From VRUE01 sp963780815 (GTDB lineage Bacteria; Actinomycetota; Thermoleophilia; Solirubrobacterales; 70-9), in NCBI GenBank assembly GCA_963780815.1, contig CAWADG010000005.1:124001-188000 (forward strand): a stretch of 64,000 nucleotides of DNA, read 5' to 3'. The position numbers were made by a program, and so were the translations under genes. The notes beneath the pieces are model-generated. The model searched no databases. It worked only from the letters and a program-made list of their open reading frames with translations, and was not told the origin of the DNA. Below, one piece after another: positions 16,349 to 23,982 of this stretch (positions are counted from its first letter, which is position 1; each line of letters begins with the position of its first letter).

Positions 16349-17898
16349 CAGCCACCGCCGCCGGCGAGGCGCCGCACCTGCGGCAGGTGGACCTCCTGCA
16401 GGTAGGAGTCCCAATCGATCGCCGCCGTGTCGAAGGAGAGCTCGGCGCGGTCGGCCTCGGGGAGGAGGTTGGCGAGGGTGCAGGCGTTGGCGTCGTCGAA
16501 CAGGCAGTCGAGCTCGGTGTAGGCGCCGTAGATCTTGACCATCCGCGTCACCCGTTCGGCGAGCGAGCGGCCCGAACGCAGCATCCGCTCCTGCGGAAGG
16601 TGGACGGGGGAGGCCATCGCAACCCGCGCCGCCGCCGCCGCGAGCCGCTCGCGGCCGATCGTCCATCGCAGCGCGACCCGGCGGTCGACGAACTTGAGGT
16701 CGCCGATCTTGATCGGAGACCCGTTGCGCCCGGTCAGCGGATGGCCGAGGAAGTACTCGCGGATCTCCTCCGCGAGGCGGCCGATCGAGAGCGGGTTGCG
16801 GGCACTGCTCGCGATGGCGATCGTCCGCAGGCCGTGCTCGGGCGGATGGGCGGCGGCGACGACGCAGGCGTTGGCGACGAGGTCGACTGGGACGATGTCG
16901 ATCACGTTGTCCTCGTGGCCGGGAAGGTGGGTGAGGCCGCGCGAGGCGTAGGCGAGGATCAGCGGGTCGGCGACCTTGATCCCCTCGAGCCAGCCCGGGC
17001 TCGGTGTCCTCAGGGCGGACTCGATGATCGTCGGCCGGATGATCGTCGTCGGGGCCGAGCGCTCGGCGACGAGGCGCTCGCCGAGCGCCTTCGAGAGCGC
17101 GTAGGTGTCGGGCCACCCGAGCTCGATCGCGTGCCGGCGGCTGCGGCGCGAGAGTTTCTCACGGATCCAGCGGCGGCGCAGCTCCTCGGCCCGCTCGGAG
17201 GCGACCAGGCCCTCGCGCCGTGCCGCATCGCGCCCGGCGGCCTTGGCGAAGCCGCTGCGCAGCGGCTCCTCGATCGATTCCCGCTCGAGCTCTTCCCGCC
17301 ACCGCCGCCCGGTTGCCTGGAGCTCGTCGGGGTCGAGGGCCGCCAGCCCGTGATGCGGAATGCCGTCCTCGAGCACCCGGCCTGACTGGCGGTCGGCGAC
17401 GTAGGCGGTCGAGACGTGGACGAGCTCGGGGTCGGAGCCGCTCTCGCGCAGCCGCTGCAGGAGCCGGACCGGGCCGAAGGTGTTGAGGGCAAGGGCGTCG
17501 TCGAGCGCCTCCTCGAAGGAGACGGTGGCGGCGCAGTGGATCACGGTGTCGATCCCGGCCAGCGCCTCGGCCGGCTGGTCGCCGAGTCCGTCGATCTCGA
17601 GATCTCCCCGCAGCGCCCGGATCCTGCCCGACTCGAGCTTGGCCCGGATCTCCTCGCGCGGAAGCCCGTCGAAGCAGTCGGCTGCGAGGACGCCGTCGAG
17701 GCGCTCGCCCGCGGTCGAGCCGCCCGGCGCCCTCAGCAAGACGACGAGCTGGTCGATGTCCGGGGCGCTGCGCAGGAGCGTGCCCAGCACCGCCTTGCCG
17801 AGGAAGCCTGACGCTCCGGTGAGGAGGACCTTCCTCCCCGCGAGCCGGTCCCGCACCCTCTGGCCGGCGGCGGTCGCGGTGGTCACCTCCCTGCTCAC
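16348..17898 (-). CDS. Fatty acyl-CoA reductase (male-sterility/extended SDR family)
   Basis: 516 residues from GTG 17898; GTG 17886 is an alternative. The N-terminal Rossmann motif VLLTGASGFLGKAVLGTLL binds NADPH, and the SDR active-site pair lies in TYALSKALGERL. VSTAYVADRQ and the helical C-terminal segment after residue ~400 match fatty acyl-CoA reductases that make aldehydes or alcohols for wax esters or similar lipids. The insertion between the Rossmann motif and the active site (~residues 210-290, arginine-rich) is normal for actinobacterial members. It is co-translated with cutA, a pairing with no obvious logic. Confidence 0.82.
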   Translation of the reverse strand: MSREVTTATAAGQRVRDRLAGRKVLLTGASGFLGKAVLGTLLRSAPDIDQLVVLLRAPGGSTAGERLDGVLAADCFDGLPREEIRAKLESGRIRALRGDLEIDGLGDQPAEALAGIDTVIHCAATVSFEEALDDALALNTFGPVRLLQRLRESGSDPELVHVSTAYVADRQSGRVLEDGIPHHGLAALDPDELQATGRRWREELERESIEEPLRSGFAKAAGRDAARREGLVASERAEELRRRWIREKLSRRSRRHAIELGWPDTYALSKALGERLVAERSAPTTIIRPTIIESALRTPSPGWLEGIKVADPLILAYASRGLTHLPGHEDNVIDIVPVDLVANACVVAAAHPPEHGLRTIAIASSARNPLSIGRLAEEIREYFLGHPLTGRNGSPIKIGDLKFVDRRVALRWTIGRERLAAAAARVAMASPVHLPQERMLRSGRSLAERVTRMVKIYGAYTELDCLFDDANACTLANLLPEADRAELSFDTAAIDWDSYLQEVHLPQVRRLAGGGG

Positions 17899-17958
17899 CG
17901 CGCCGATTCTAGGACAGGGGTCCTGGCCGTCCGGCCAGTCCCCCGGCGCCCTCGGCAC

Positions 17959-18978
17959 TCAGCGGCAAAGGCGTTCGCGCGCGATCCAGTCGGAGCCCGG
18001 GGGAGGCTTTCTGGCCGGACCCGGTTTGCCCGTGCACTCCTCCGCCCCGAGGCGTGGTGCCCAGCCGGGCGCGCTCGAGGCGACGGCGGAGAGAAGGAGC
18101 GGAACCGGGTTGATCGGCGTGTCGTAGTGGCGGACCTCGAAGTGGAGGTGGGGGCCGGTCGCGTCTCCGGTCGAGCCCACGTACCCGATACCGGTCCCGC
18201 CGACCACGTGCTCACCGACGTAGGCGGTGATCCTCGACATATGCCCGTACCAGCTCGTGTACCCGAGGCGGTGCTGGATCACGACGAGGTTGCCGTAGCC
18301 GCCGCCGTTGTAGGAGGCATAGATCACCGTCCCGACACCGGCCGCGCCGATCGGGGTCCCTTCCGGCTCGGGGAAGTCGACACCGGTATGGGTGTGGCCG
18401 GGGCGCGGGGCGCCGAACGGCGACCCGATCGGGCCCGGGACCGGTCGCAGGAACCGAACCGGGCCGGTGGGCGCCTCGCCATTGTCGCCGCCCGCTCCGA
18501 CCCGCAGCGCCCGGATCGTCTGCGGGCCGGCGAGGCCGTCGACCGAGATTCCGGCATCTTCCTGGGCGCGCAGGACCGCGGCCCTGGTCAGCGGCCCGAA
18601 CAGGCCGTCGGCCCGCCCCGGCCCGTTTCCGGCGCGCTGGAGCAGGAATTGGAGCGCGGCGACGTCCCAGCCCCTGTCGCCGTATCGCATCACCCTGCTC
18701 CCGAGCCCCGGCCTGCCCCGCCAGCCGAGCGCCCGCCGGGTCCTCGGGCCGGCGATCCCGTCGATGTGGAGGCCGCGGCGGCGCTGGAAGGCGACGATCC
18801 CGCGGCGGGTCAGCGGTCCCCTGACCCCGTCGACGAAACCGCCGTAGAGGTGCAGCGCCTTGAGGGCGGACTGTAGGGCGGCGATGCGGGCCGGAATGCT
18901 CGCCTGCGCGGGCGCTGCGGTCGTCGCGAGGAAGATCGTGATCAGCCCCGCCGCGCCTACTGCTCGAATCGGGCGCAT
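17959..18978 (-). CDS. Secreted M23 metallopeptidase with two peptidoglycan-binding domains
   Basis: 339 residues with a signal peptide (MRPIRAVGAAGLITIFLATTAAPAQA). Two PG_binding_1 repeats follow (residues ~35-85 and ~98-160, each with DG-x3-GP-T-R). A LytM-type peptidase domain has HTHTGVDFPEPEGTPI and HLHFEVRHYDTPINP, giving the zinc ligands H-x3-D and H-x-H. It should cleave peptidoglycan peptide cross-links outside the membrane. It has its own unit, with the acyl-CoA reductase beginning 60 bases downstream. Confidence 0.92.
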   Translation of the reverse strand: MRPIRAVGAAGLITIFLATTAAPAQASIPARIAALQSALKALHLYGGFVDGVRGPLTRRGIVAFQRRRGLHIDGIAGPRTRRALGWRGRPGLGSRVMRYGDRGWDVAALQFLLQRAGNGPGRADGLFGPLTRAAVLRAQEDAGISVDGLAGPQTIRALRVGAGGDNGEAPTGPVRFLRPVPGPIGSPFGAPRPGHTHTGVDFPEPEGTPIGAAGVGTVIYASYNGGGYGNLVVIQHRLGYTSWYGHMSRITAYVGEHVVGGTGIGYVGSTGDATGPHLHFEVRHYDTPINPVPLLLSAVASSAPGWAPRLGAEECTGKPGPARKPPPGSDWIARERLCR

Positions 18979-19029
18979 CCCGAATACTGGGTAACAGCTC
19001 CCGTCCCAGCGCCCGCAACATCGGTTGCA

Positions 19030-19060
19030 CCCCGCGGCCCGGGGTCGCCGGGCCGCGGGG
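19030..19060 (-). terminator. GC-rich hairpin after the small gene at 19069
   Basis: A 13-bp perfect stem (CCCCGCGGCCCGG / CCGGGCCGCGGGG) with a GGTCG loop lies 8 bases beyond the stop codon of the minus-strand gene at 19069-19278. It has no U-tract, so it may be a stem-only terminator or an mRNA-stabilising hairpin. Confidence 0.55.
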
Positions 19061-19068
19061 CTCGGGGG

Positions 19069-19278
19069 TCAGCGTTGGAACGCCTCGGCCTGGCGGTCGA
19101 TCACTTCCGGGTCGCGGTGTTCGAGCTCGTCGGCGTCGTGCACGGCCCACCCGACCCGCTCGACCAGCTGCGCCGAGAAGTGGTCGGACTCGAGATCGGT
19201 GAGGGCGATTCGCTCTCGGTAGACGACCTCGCTCTCTGAGGCCTCGGGGGCGTCGGCTACTACGAGTATCTGCGGCAT
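19069..19278 (-). CDS. Small conserved hypothetical protein, 69 aa
   Basis: ATG 19278 is preceded by GAGGAGG, which decides the start over longer in-frame options. The product, starting MPQILVVADAPEASESE, is acidic, with one predicted beta strand at the N-terminus and two helices (HFSAQLVERVGWAVHDADELE). There is no signal peptide or membrane segment. It resembles short cytosolic hypothetical proteins of Solirubrobacterales; the function is unknown. A strong GC hairpin follows the stop. Confidence 0.65.
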   Translation of the reverse strand: MPQILVVADAPEASESEVVYRERIALTDLESDHFSAQLVERVGWAVHDADELEHRDPEVIDRQAEAFQR

Positions 19279-19387
19279 GACTCCTCCTCGTTCGAGTTCG
19301 CCAAGACTCGCGGCCCTGGTTATCCCGCAGATCAACTTCCCGTAAAGATCCGGTCAAAACTGTGGGAACGACTTAGACTGTTCGCCG

Positions 19388-20720
19388 ATGCTGCCTCGCC
19401 GGATCGTGACCGCGGCCCTCGTCCTGGCCACCGCCGGACTCCTCGGCGGTGCCGCCGTGGCCTCCGCAGCGCCCGCCATCGACGGTCAATTCCCGCTCGC
19501 GTCGGCCGTCGACACCAACACCAAGATCGCGGCCGGACCCGACGGGAACATCTGGCTCGCGGTGCACGGCGTAAACAACGACGTCGCCCGCGTCACACCC
19601 GCCGGCCAGGTCGACGAATTCGAACTCAAAGAAATCGAAAACCCTTCGGGGATCGCCGCGGGGCCGGAAGGGAAGATCTGGGTCACGGCGACGAACAAGG
19701 TCGCCTCGTTCTCCCCGTCAAACCCGAGCTTGAGCGAAGCGTTCACGGTCCTCGACGCTGAGAGCAACAGCCCGATCGTCGCCGGTCCCGACGGGCAGAT
19801 GTGGTTCGGAGCGAACGAAAAGGTCGACCACTTCGCACCCTCGGATCCGGAAGGGGCGAAACCGGTTTCGGTACCGGGCCTGAGCCCGAGAGACATCGAC
19901 GTCGCCGGCTCGCTGATCGCCATCGCCGACGCCGGCAAACCGCGGATCGTGACCCTGACCACAGCCGGCGTCCTCCAGCCGGACATCGTGATCGGCCACA
20001 AGAACAACCTTGAAGAACAGGAAGGCGCGTCGCAGGGCGCTCGCCGGGAGCCCGAGCGGCCAGATCGGATTCTCCGATCCCGGGAACTACCCCGAGAGCA
20101 TCGGCCTGGTCACGCCGCCCAACCCGGCCCAGGAGTTCGAACGCGACGGCGACCCGTTCGGCGTCGCTTACGGGTCGGATGGCGCGTACTGGATTGCCCT
20201 TTTCGGTGGCGCCGCCTCGCCCGGGGTCGAGAGGATGACGACCACGGGAGAGCACACCTACCTCGGCGGCCTCAAACCGGATTTCGGCGCCCGACAGATC
20301 GCGGCCGGGCCGGGGAACACGATGTGGATGACCGCGGAAAACAACAAAACCACAGAATTTGAGGTGGTCCGGATCAGCGGCCTCGAACCGCCGGTCGTCC
20401 CGATCAGCGGCACGAAACCGAAAGCGCCCGAGACGAAGATCTCGAAGGGGCCGAAGAAGACGGTCAAGACCCGGGGCAAGCGGGCCAAGGTCACCTTCAA
20501 GTTCAGCTCCTCCGACGAGGGCGCCAAGTTCGAATGCGCCCTGGTGACGATCAAGAAGGGCAAGAAGGCGCCGAAGCCGAAGTTCAAGGGCTGCAAATCG
20601 CCGAAGAAGCTCAGCCTCAAGCCGGGCAAGTACCGCTTCAGCGTCCGCGCTGTCCTCTCCGGGGTCGTCGACCCCTCGCCGGCGACCAAGGCCTTCAAGG
20701 TCGTCCACGTCAAGGGCTAA
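19388..20720 (+). pseudogene. Secreted virginiamycin-B-lyase-like propeller, frameshifted
   Basis: Signal peptide MLPRRIVTAALVLATAGLLG, then propeller blades of the form IAAGPDGNIWLAV / IAAGPEGKIWVTA / IVAGPDGQMWFGA, as in virginiamycin B lyase-like proteins. The frame changes near 20034-20038. Deleting one G from CAGGGCG joins it to the second half (LAGSPSGQIGFSDP, then PGNTMWMTAENN). The C-terminal ~95 residues (ETKISKGPKKT, FKFSSSDEGAKFEC, SLKPGKYRF) match the tail of the protein at 14844. The reading continues cleanly on both sides, so a sequencing insertion is more likely than decay. Confidence 0.72.
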
Positions 20721-20730
20721 GCCGCACGGG

Positions 20731-20793
20731 CTACTCGCCGATCAGCTCGATCCGGTAGCCATTGGGGTCCCGTAGCGGGTCGATCCCGCTGAA
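20731..20793 (-). pseudogene. Remnant of a glyoxalase/VOC C-terminus
   Basis: On the minus strand the end of a frame reads IDPLRDPNGYRIELIGE before TAG, matching the last strand of VOC proteins. The complete VOC gene 600 bases away ends VRDPDGYRIEIIGK. Upstream of this fragment the reading no longer resembles the family. It looks like the surviving tail of a duplicated or displaced VOC gene. Confidence 0.45.
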
Positions 20794-20948
20794 GGCATCA
20801 CGCCACGACTCACGAGTAGCAGCGAAGGCTTTCGGGATCCGTCGATTCATATTTGATCCGGGATTCGGGGTCTCCGTAAGACCCAGCCTCAGGCGAGCTA
20901 TGGTGGTTGTCGCTGCATGCATGCGGCGACAACGACGCGAGGAGAGAG

Positions 20949-21308
20949 ATGCCGACCGCCAAAAAAACCGCACTCGCCAAGAAGACCACAGACGAGAAGT
21001 CCACGGAGCTGTCTGAGCAGTGGCTCGAACTGGTCAGGACCGGTGAGCAGACCGCGAGCGAGACGCTGCATGTGTTCGTCGAGACGGTTGAGAAGGCAGT
21101 GCCCGGGAGTCTGGCCAAACAACGGGAGATCATCGACTCCGGGCTGGAGATGGCGCAGGTAATTATCCGCGCCCAGTACGAGGCAATGCGCGGCCTCGTG
21201 CGCAGCGCCGTGCTGGTGAACGTGAAGGTCGACACCAACATCGACACGGACGTTGACGTGAAGGTCCCAACGAACGTCGACGTGGCGTCGCGAAAATCAA
21301 CGACCTAG
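20949..21308 (+). CDS. Helical, possibly phasin-like hypothetical protein
   Basis: 119 residues from ATG 20949 behind GGAGAG. A lysine-rich N-terminus (PTAKKTALAKKTTDEK) is followed by long amphipathic helices (~20-95: LSEQWLELVRTGEQTASETLHVF, VEKAVPGSL) and an alternating valine/aspartate tail (VKVDTNIDTDVDVKVP). It has no cysteine or signal peptide. The pattern recalls phasins and small helical granule- or DNA-associated proteins, but I cannot assign a family. The local base composition is less GC-rich than its surroundings, and it sits between a VOC remnant and a VOC gene that lacks a normal start. Confidence 0.6.
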   Translation: MPTAKKTALAKKTTDEKSTELSEQWLELVRTGEQTASETLHVFVETVEKAVPGSLAKQREIIDSGLEMAQVIIRAQYEAMRGLVRSAVLVNVKVDTNIDTDVDVKVPTNVDVASRKSTT

Positions 21309-21323
21309 AACGGTAACGGCCCG

Positions 21324-21701
21324 CTACTTACCAATTATCTCAATTCTGTACCCGTCGGGGTCGCGGACGAAGCAGATGCGGTGGCCCTCGGTGCGGCCGC
21401 CGGGGCGGTAGGGGGGCTTTTCGGGCTCGATGTCCTTCTCCGCGAGGCCGGCGAGGGTGCCGTCGAGGTCGTCGACCAGGAGGGCGATGTGGTTGTAGGC
21501 CGTGCCGTGGTCGTAGGACTCGACGCCGTGGTTATAGGTCAGCTCCAGCACGTCGCCCTCGCCGGGCAGCCCCATGAAGACGTTGACCGCCTCGTCGCCG
21601 ATCGGCATCCGGCGGCGCTCCTCGAAGCCGAGCTTCTCGTAGAAGGAGACCGATCGGTCGATGTCGCCGATCCGGTAGCAGGTGTGGAGGAAGGTGGCGA
21701 T
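21324..21701 (-). CDS. VOC family (glyoxalase-like) protein without a canonical start
   Basis: The frame carries a full VOC domain: FLHTCYRIGDIDRSVSFYEKLGFEERRR, MGLPGEGDVLELTYNHG, YNHIALLVDDLD and ICFVRDPDGYRIEIIGK. This gives the paired beta-alpha-beta-beta-beta modules with H and E metal ligands expected of lactoylglutathione lyase relatives. Between an in-frame TAG (21711-21713) and the conserved first strand there is no ATG, GTG or TTG; the codons are CCT GAG GTC ATC GCC ACC. ATC at 21701 would be the natural position. The first ATG (21608) would delete the first module. Either a non-standard start, a point mutation or a base error. Confidence 0.65.
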   Translation of the reverse strand: MATFLHTCYRIGDIDRSVSFYEKLGFEERRRMPIGDEAVNVFMGLPGEGDVLELTYNHGVESYDHGTAYNHIALLVDDLDGTLAGLAEKDIEPEKPPYRPGGRTEGHRICFVRDPDGYRIEIIGK

Positions 21702-21711
21702 GACCTCAGGC

Positions 21712-21741
21712 TACCGAGGGGCGGTATACCGAGGGGCGGTG
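21712..21741. repeat. Tandem 15-bp repeat
   Basis: Two adjacent copies of TACCGAGGGGCGGT followed by A or G. It lies between the VOC gene and the divergent hydrolase start, inside the likely hydrolase promoter region. Confidence 0.7.
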
Positions 21742-21762
21742 TCTGGGGAATACTGTCCGGAG

Positions 21763-22656
21763 ATGGAAGCGCCGGAGACGAGGTCGGTTCGCATCCACGG
21801 CCGCTCGGTCGCCTACGTCGCGGCCGGCGACGGGCCGGTCCTGCTGCTGATCCACGGCATGGCCGGGACCTGCGAGAGCTGGCGCGAGGTGATCGAGCCG
21901 CTGGCCCGCGATCACACCGTGATCGCCCCCGACCTTCCCGGCCACGGCGCCTCCGAGCCCGCCGGCGGCGACTACTCGATCGGCGCTCTCGCGGCCGGCC
22001 TGCGCGACCTGCTGCTCGCCCTCGGCCACGACCGCGCGACGGTCGTCGGCCACTCGCTCGGCGGTGGGGTGGGCATGCAGTTCGCCTACCAGTACCCCGA
22101 GATGATCGAACGTCTGGTGCTCGTTTCCAGCGGTGGGCTCGGCCCGGAGGTGAGCCCGGTCCTCCGCGCCGCGACGCTCCCCGGCGCCGACCTCTTCATC
22201 GCCGCCACCGCCGGGCCGGGTGCCGCCGTGGGTTCGGTGCTGGGGAAGGGATTGGCGGCGCTCGGCCTGCGTCCGGACCCCGACGTCGCCGAGGTGGCGC
22301 GGAGCTACGCGTCCCTCAACGACTCCGACCGCCGCGCCGCCTTTCTCGCCACCGTCCGCGCCGTGATCGGGACCGGCGGCCAGCGGATCGACGCCGCCGA
22401 TCGCCTCTACCTGGCCGAGGCTGTGCCGGTCCTTATCGTCTGGGGCGCCGACGACTCGATCATCCCGGTTCGCCATGGCGAGGGGGCGCACGAGGCGATT
22501 CCCGGCAGCAGGCTCGAGGTCTTGGAGGGCGTCGGCCACGTGCCACAGCTGGAGGCGCCCGGACGCTTCACCATCGGCCTCGAACGGTTCCTGCGCGACA
22601 CCGAGCCGGCGCGGTTCGATTCCGACGAGTGGCGGGCCCGGCTGCGCGTCGCCTGA
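21763..22656 (+). CDS. Alpha/beta-fold hydrolase
   Basis: 297 residues from ATG 21763, 5 bases behind a weak CCGGAG. The alpha/beta hydrolase order is clear: oxyanion region LLLIHGMAGTCESW, nucleophile elbow VVGHSLGGGVGMQ, acid in VLIVWGADDSIIP and histidine in LEGVGHVPQLEAP. The length and lack of signal peptide point to a cytosolic esterase, haloalkane dehalogenase-like or meta-cleavage hydrolase. It is followed 20 bases later by the SpoU methyltransferase, probably in one transcript. The substrate is undetermined. Confidence 0.87.
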   Translation: MEAPETRSVRIHGRSVAYVAAGDGPVLLLIHGMAGTCESWREVIEPLARDHTVIAPDLPGHGASEPAGGDYSIGALAAGLRDLLLALGHDRATVVGHSLGGGVGMQFAYQYPEMIERLVLVSSGGLGPEVSPVLRAATLPGADLFIAATAGPGAAVGSVLGKGLAALGLRPDPDVAEVARSYASLNDSDRRAAFLATVRAVIGTGGQRIDAADRLYLAEAVPVLIVWGADDSIIPVRHGEGAHEAIPGSRLEVLEGVGHVPQLEAPGRFTIGLERFLRDTEPARFDSDEWRARLRVA

Positions 22657-22676
22657 GCGATGGCGACGGGCGCGAG

Positions 22677-23418
22677 GTGAGCGGCAGGGCGGCGCTTGTC
22701 GCCAGGTTCCGGGCGGCGCGGCGCGACCCGGAGCTGGCGGTCCTCGAGGGCTTCCACGCGCTCAAGCACGCGCTCCGTTTCGGGGCCGAAGTCGAGGCGG
22801 TGGTCGCCGTCGACGCCGACGGGCTCGAGGAGCTCGCCGCCGAGCTCGCCCCCGATCTTGAGGGCACGCTCGCGGGGCGGGCGACCACCGTCGCCCGCGA
22901 GGTCCTCGCCGAGCTGGTCCCGCAGGCGCCCCGGACCGGCGTCGTCGCGATAGCCCGCCGGCCCGCGGTCGACGTCGGCGCGGTCCTAGCCGCCCCGATG
23001 GCGGCGCCGATCGTCCTGCTCGAGGACCCGCGGACGATGGGGAACATGGGAGCCTGCGTCCGGGTCGCCGCCGCCGCCGACGCCGCCGCGGTCCTGACGA
23101 CGGGGGACAACGACCCCTGGCACCCGGACGCGCTCCGCGGCGCCGCCGGGCTCCACTTCGCCCTCCCGGTCGCCGGGGTCCCGCGTCTGCCCGACACCGA
23201 GCGGCCGCTGATAGCGATCGACCCCGACGGCGAGAAACTTCGCCCGGCGGATCTCCCGCCCGGCGCGATCCTCGCTTTCGGCACCGAGCGCCACGGCCTC
23301 ACCGAGCGAGCTGCTCGACCGCGCCGACGCCCGGCTCGGCATCCCGATGCGCCCTGGCGTCTCGAGCCTGAACCTCGCGACCGCGGTCGCCGCCGTCCTG
23401 TTTGCCCAACGCCTCTAG
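22677..23418 (+). pseudogene. SpoU/TrmH-family rRNA or tRNA 2'-O-methyltransferase, frameshifted near the end
   Basis: From GTG 22677 the frame encodes an N-terminal substrate-binding domain (VLEGFHALKHALRFG) and the SPOUT domain: VLLEDPRTMGNMGACVRVAAA (motif 1) and ILAFGTERHGL (motif 2). At 23307 the frame breaks. Removing one base in ACCGAGCGAG restores ELLDRADARLGIPM followed by VSSLNLATAVAAVLFAQRL, the motif 3 knot, ending TAG at 23416-23418. All three motifs are intact across the shift, so a sequence error is likely. The enzyme would methylate ribose in rRNA or tRNA using S-adenosylmethionine. Confidence 0.78.
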
Positions 23419-23467
23419 AGCGGTCTAGTATGCACTCACTTCCGTCCCCTTTGAAAGGACCCACCTC

Positions 23468-23860
23468 TTGCTGCCCCTCGCAGATGTCAGCTTCGGCGAA
23501 CTGCTCCTGATCGTCCTTGAGATCTTCTTCTTCGTGATCTGGATCTGGATCCTGTTCACGATCATCACCGACCTCTTCCGCGACCACGAGATGTCGGGCT
23601 GGGGGAAGGCGGTCTGGGTCTTCTTCCTGATCTTCCTCCCGTTCATCACGGCGTTGATCTACCTGATCGCGCGCGGGAGCGGGATGCGGGACCGGACGAT
23701 CAAAGCCCAGGCGGATGCGAAAAAGCACTTCGACGAATACGTCCGCGAGACGGCCCACACCTCTCCCGCCGATGAACTGCACAAACTCCAGGAGCTGAAG
23801 GAAAAGGGCGCTCTCACCGACGAGGAGTTCCAGCAGGCGAAGTCGAAACTGCTCGCCTAG
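23468..23860 (+). CDS. PLDc_N/SHOCT two-domain membrane protein
   Basis: 130 residues from TTG 23468 behind AAAGGA. Two hydrophobic segments (residues ~10-35 and ~48-68) with FFFVIWIWILFTIITDLFRD and GWGKAVWVFFLIFLPF match the PLDc_N membrane module. The C-terminal DELHKLQELKEKGALTDEEFQQAKSKLL is a SHOCT motif, which usually mediates oligomerisation. Such proteins are common and uncharacterised; several are induced by envelope stress. Monocistronic by position. Confidence 0.85.
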   Translation: MLPLADVSFGELLLIVLEIFFFVIWIWILFTIITDLFRDHEMSGWGKAVWVFFLIFLPFITALIYLIARGSGMRDRTIKAQADAKKHFDEYVRETAHTSPADELHKLQELKEKGALTDEEFQQAKSKLLA

Positions 23861-23900
23861 CGCCGGCGTCGACAGGGCGGCTGTTTCTCCTCCAAAGGGT

Positions 23901-23982
23901 CGGTTTCTGCAACCGAAGTTGCAAGTTATTAGCAACTCCTAACATCGGCGGCCGCATTTCGTTAGCGTGCGCCGCCGATGTT
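23901..23982 (+). promoter_or_regulatory. Structured leader with start-codon hairpin
   Basis: Left arm 23941-23952 and right arm 23971-23982 pair perfectly (12 bp, AACATCGGCGGC with GCCGCCGATGTT). The right arm contains the ATG at 23978 of the NlpC/P60 gene. Just upstream, TGCAAC-CGAA-GTTGCA (23908-23923) and AGTTGC-N9-GCAACT (23917-23937) share the same GTTGC and cannot form together. This is the layout of a translational switch or a dense operator region; no known riboswitch class was recognised. Confidence 0.5.
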
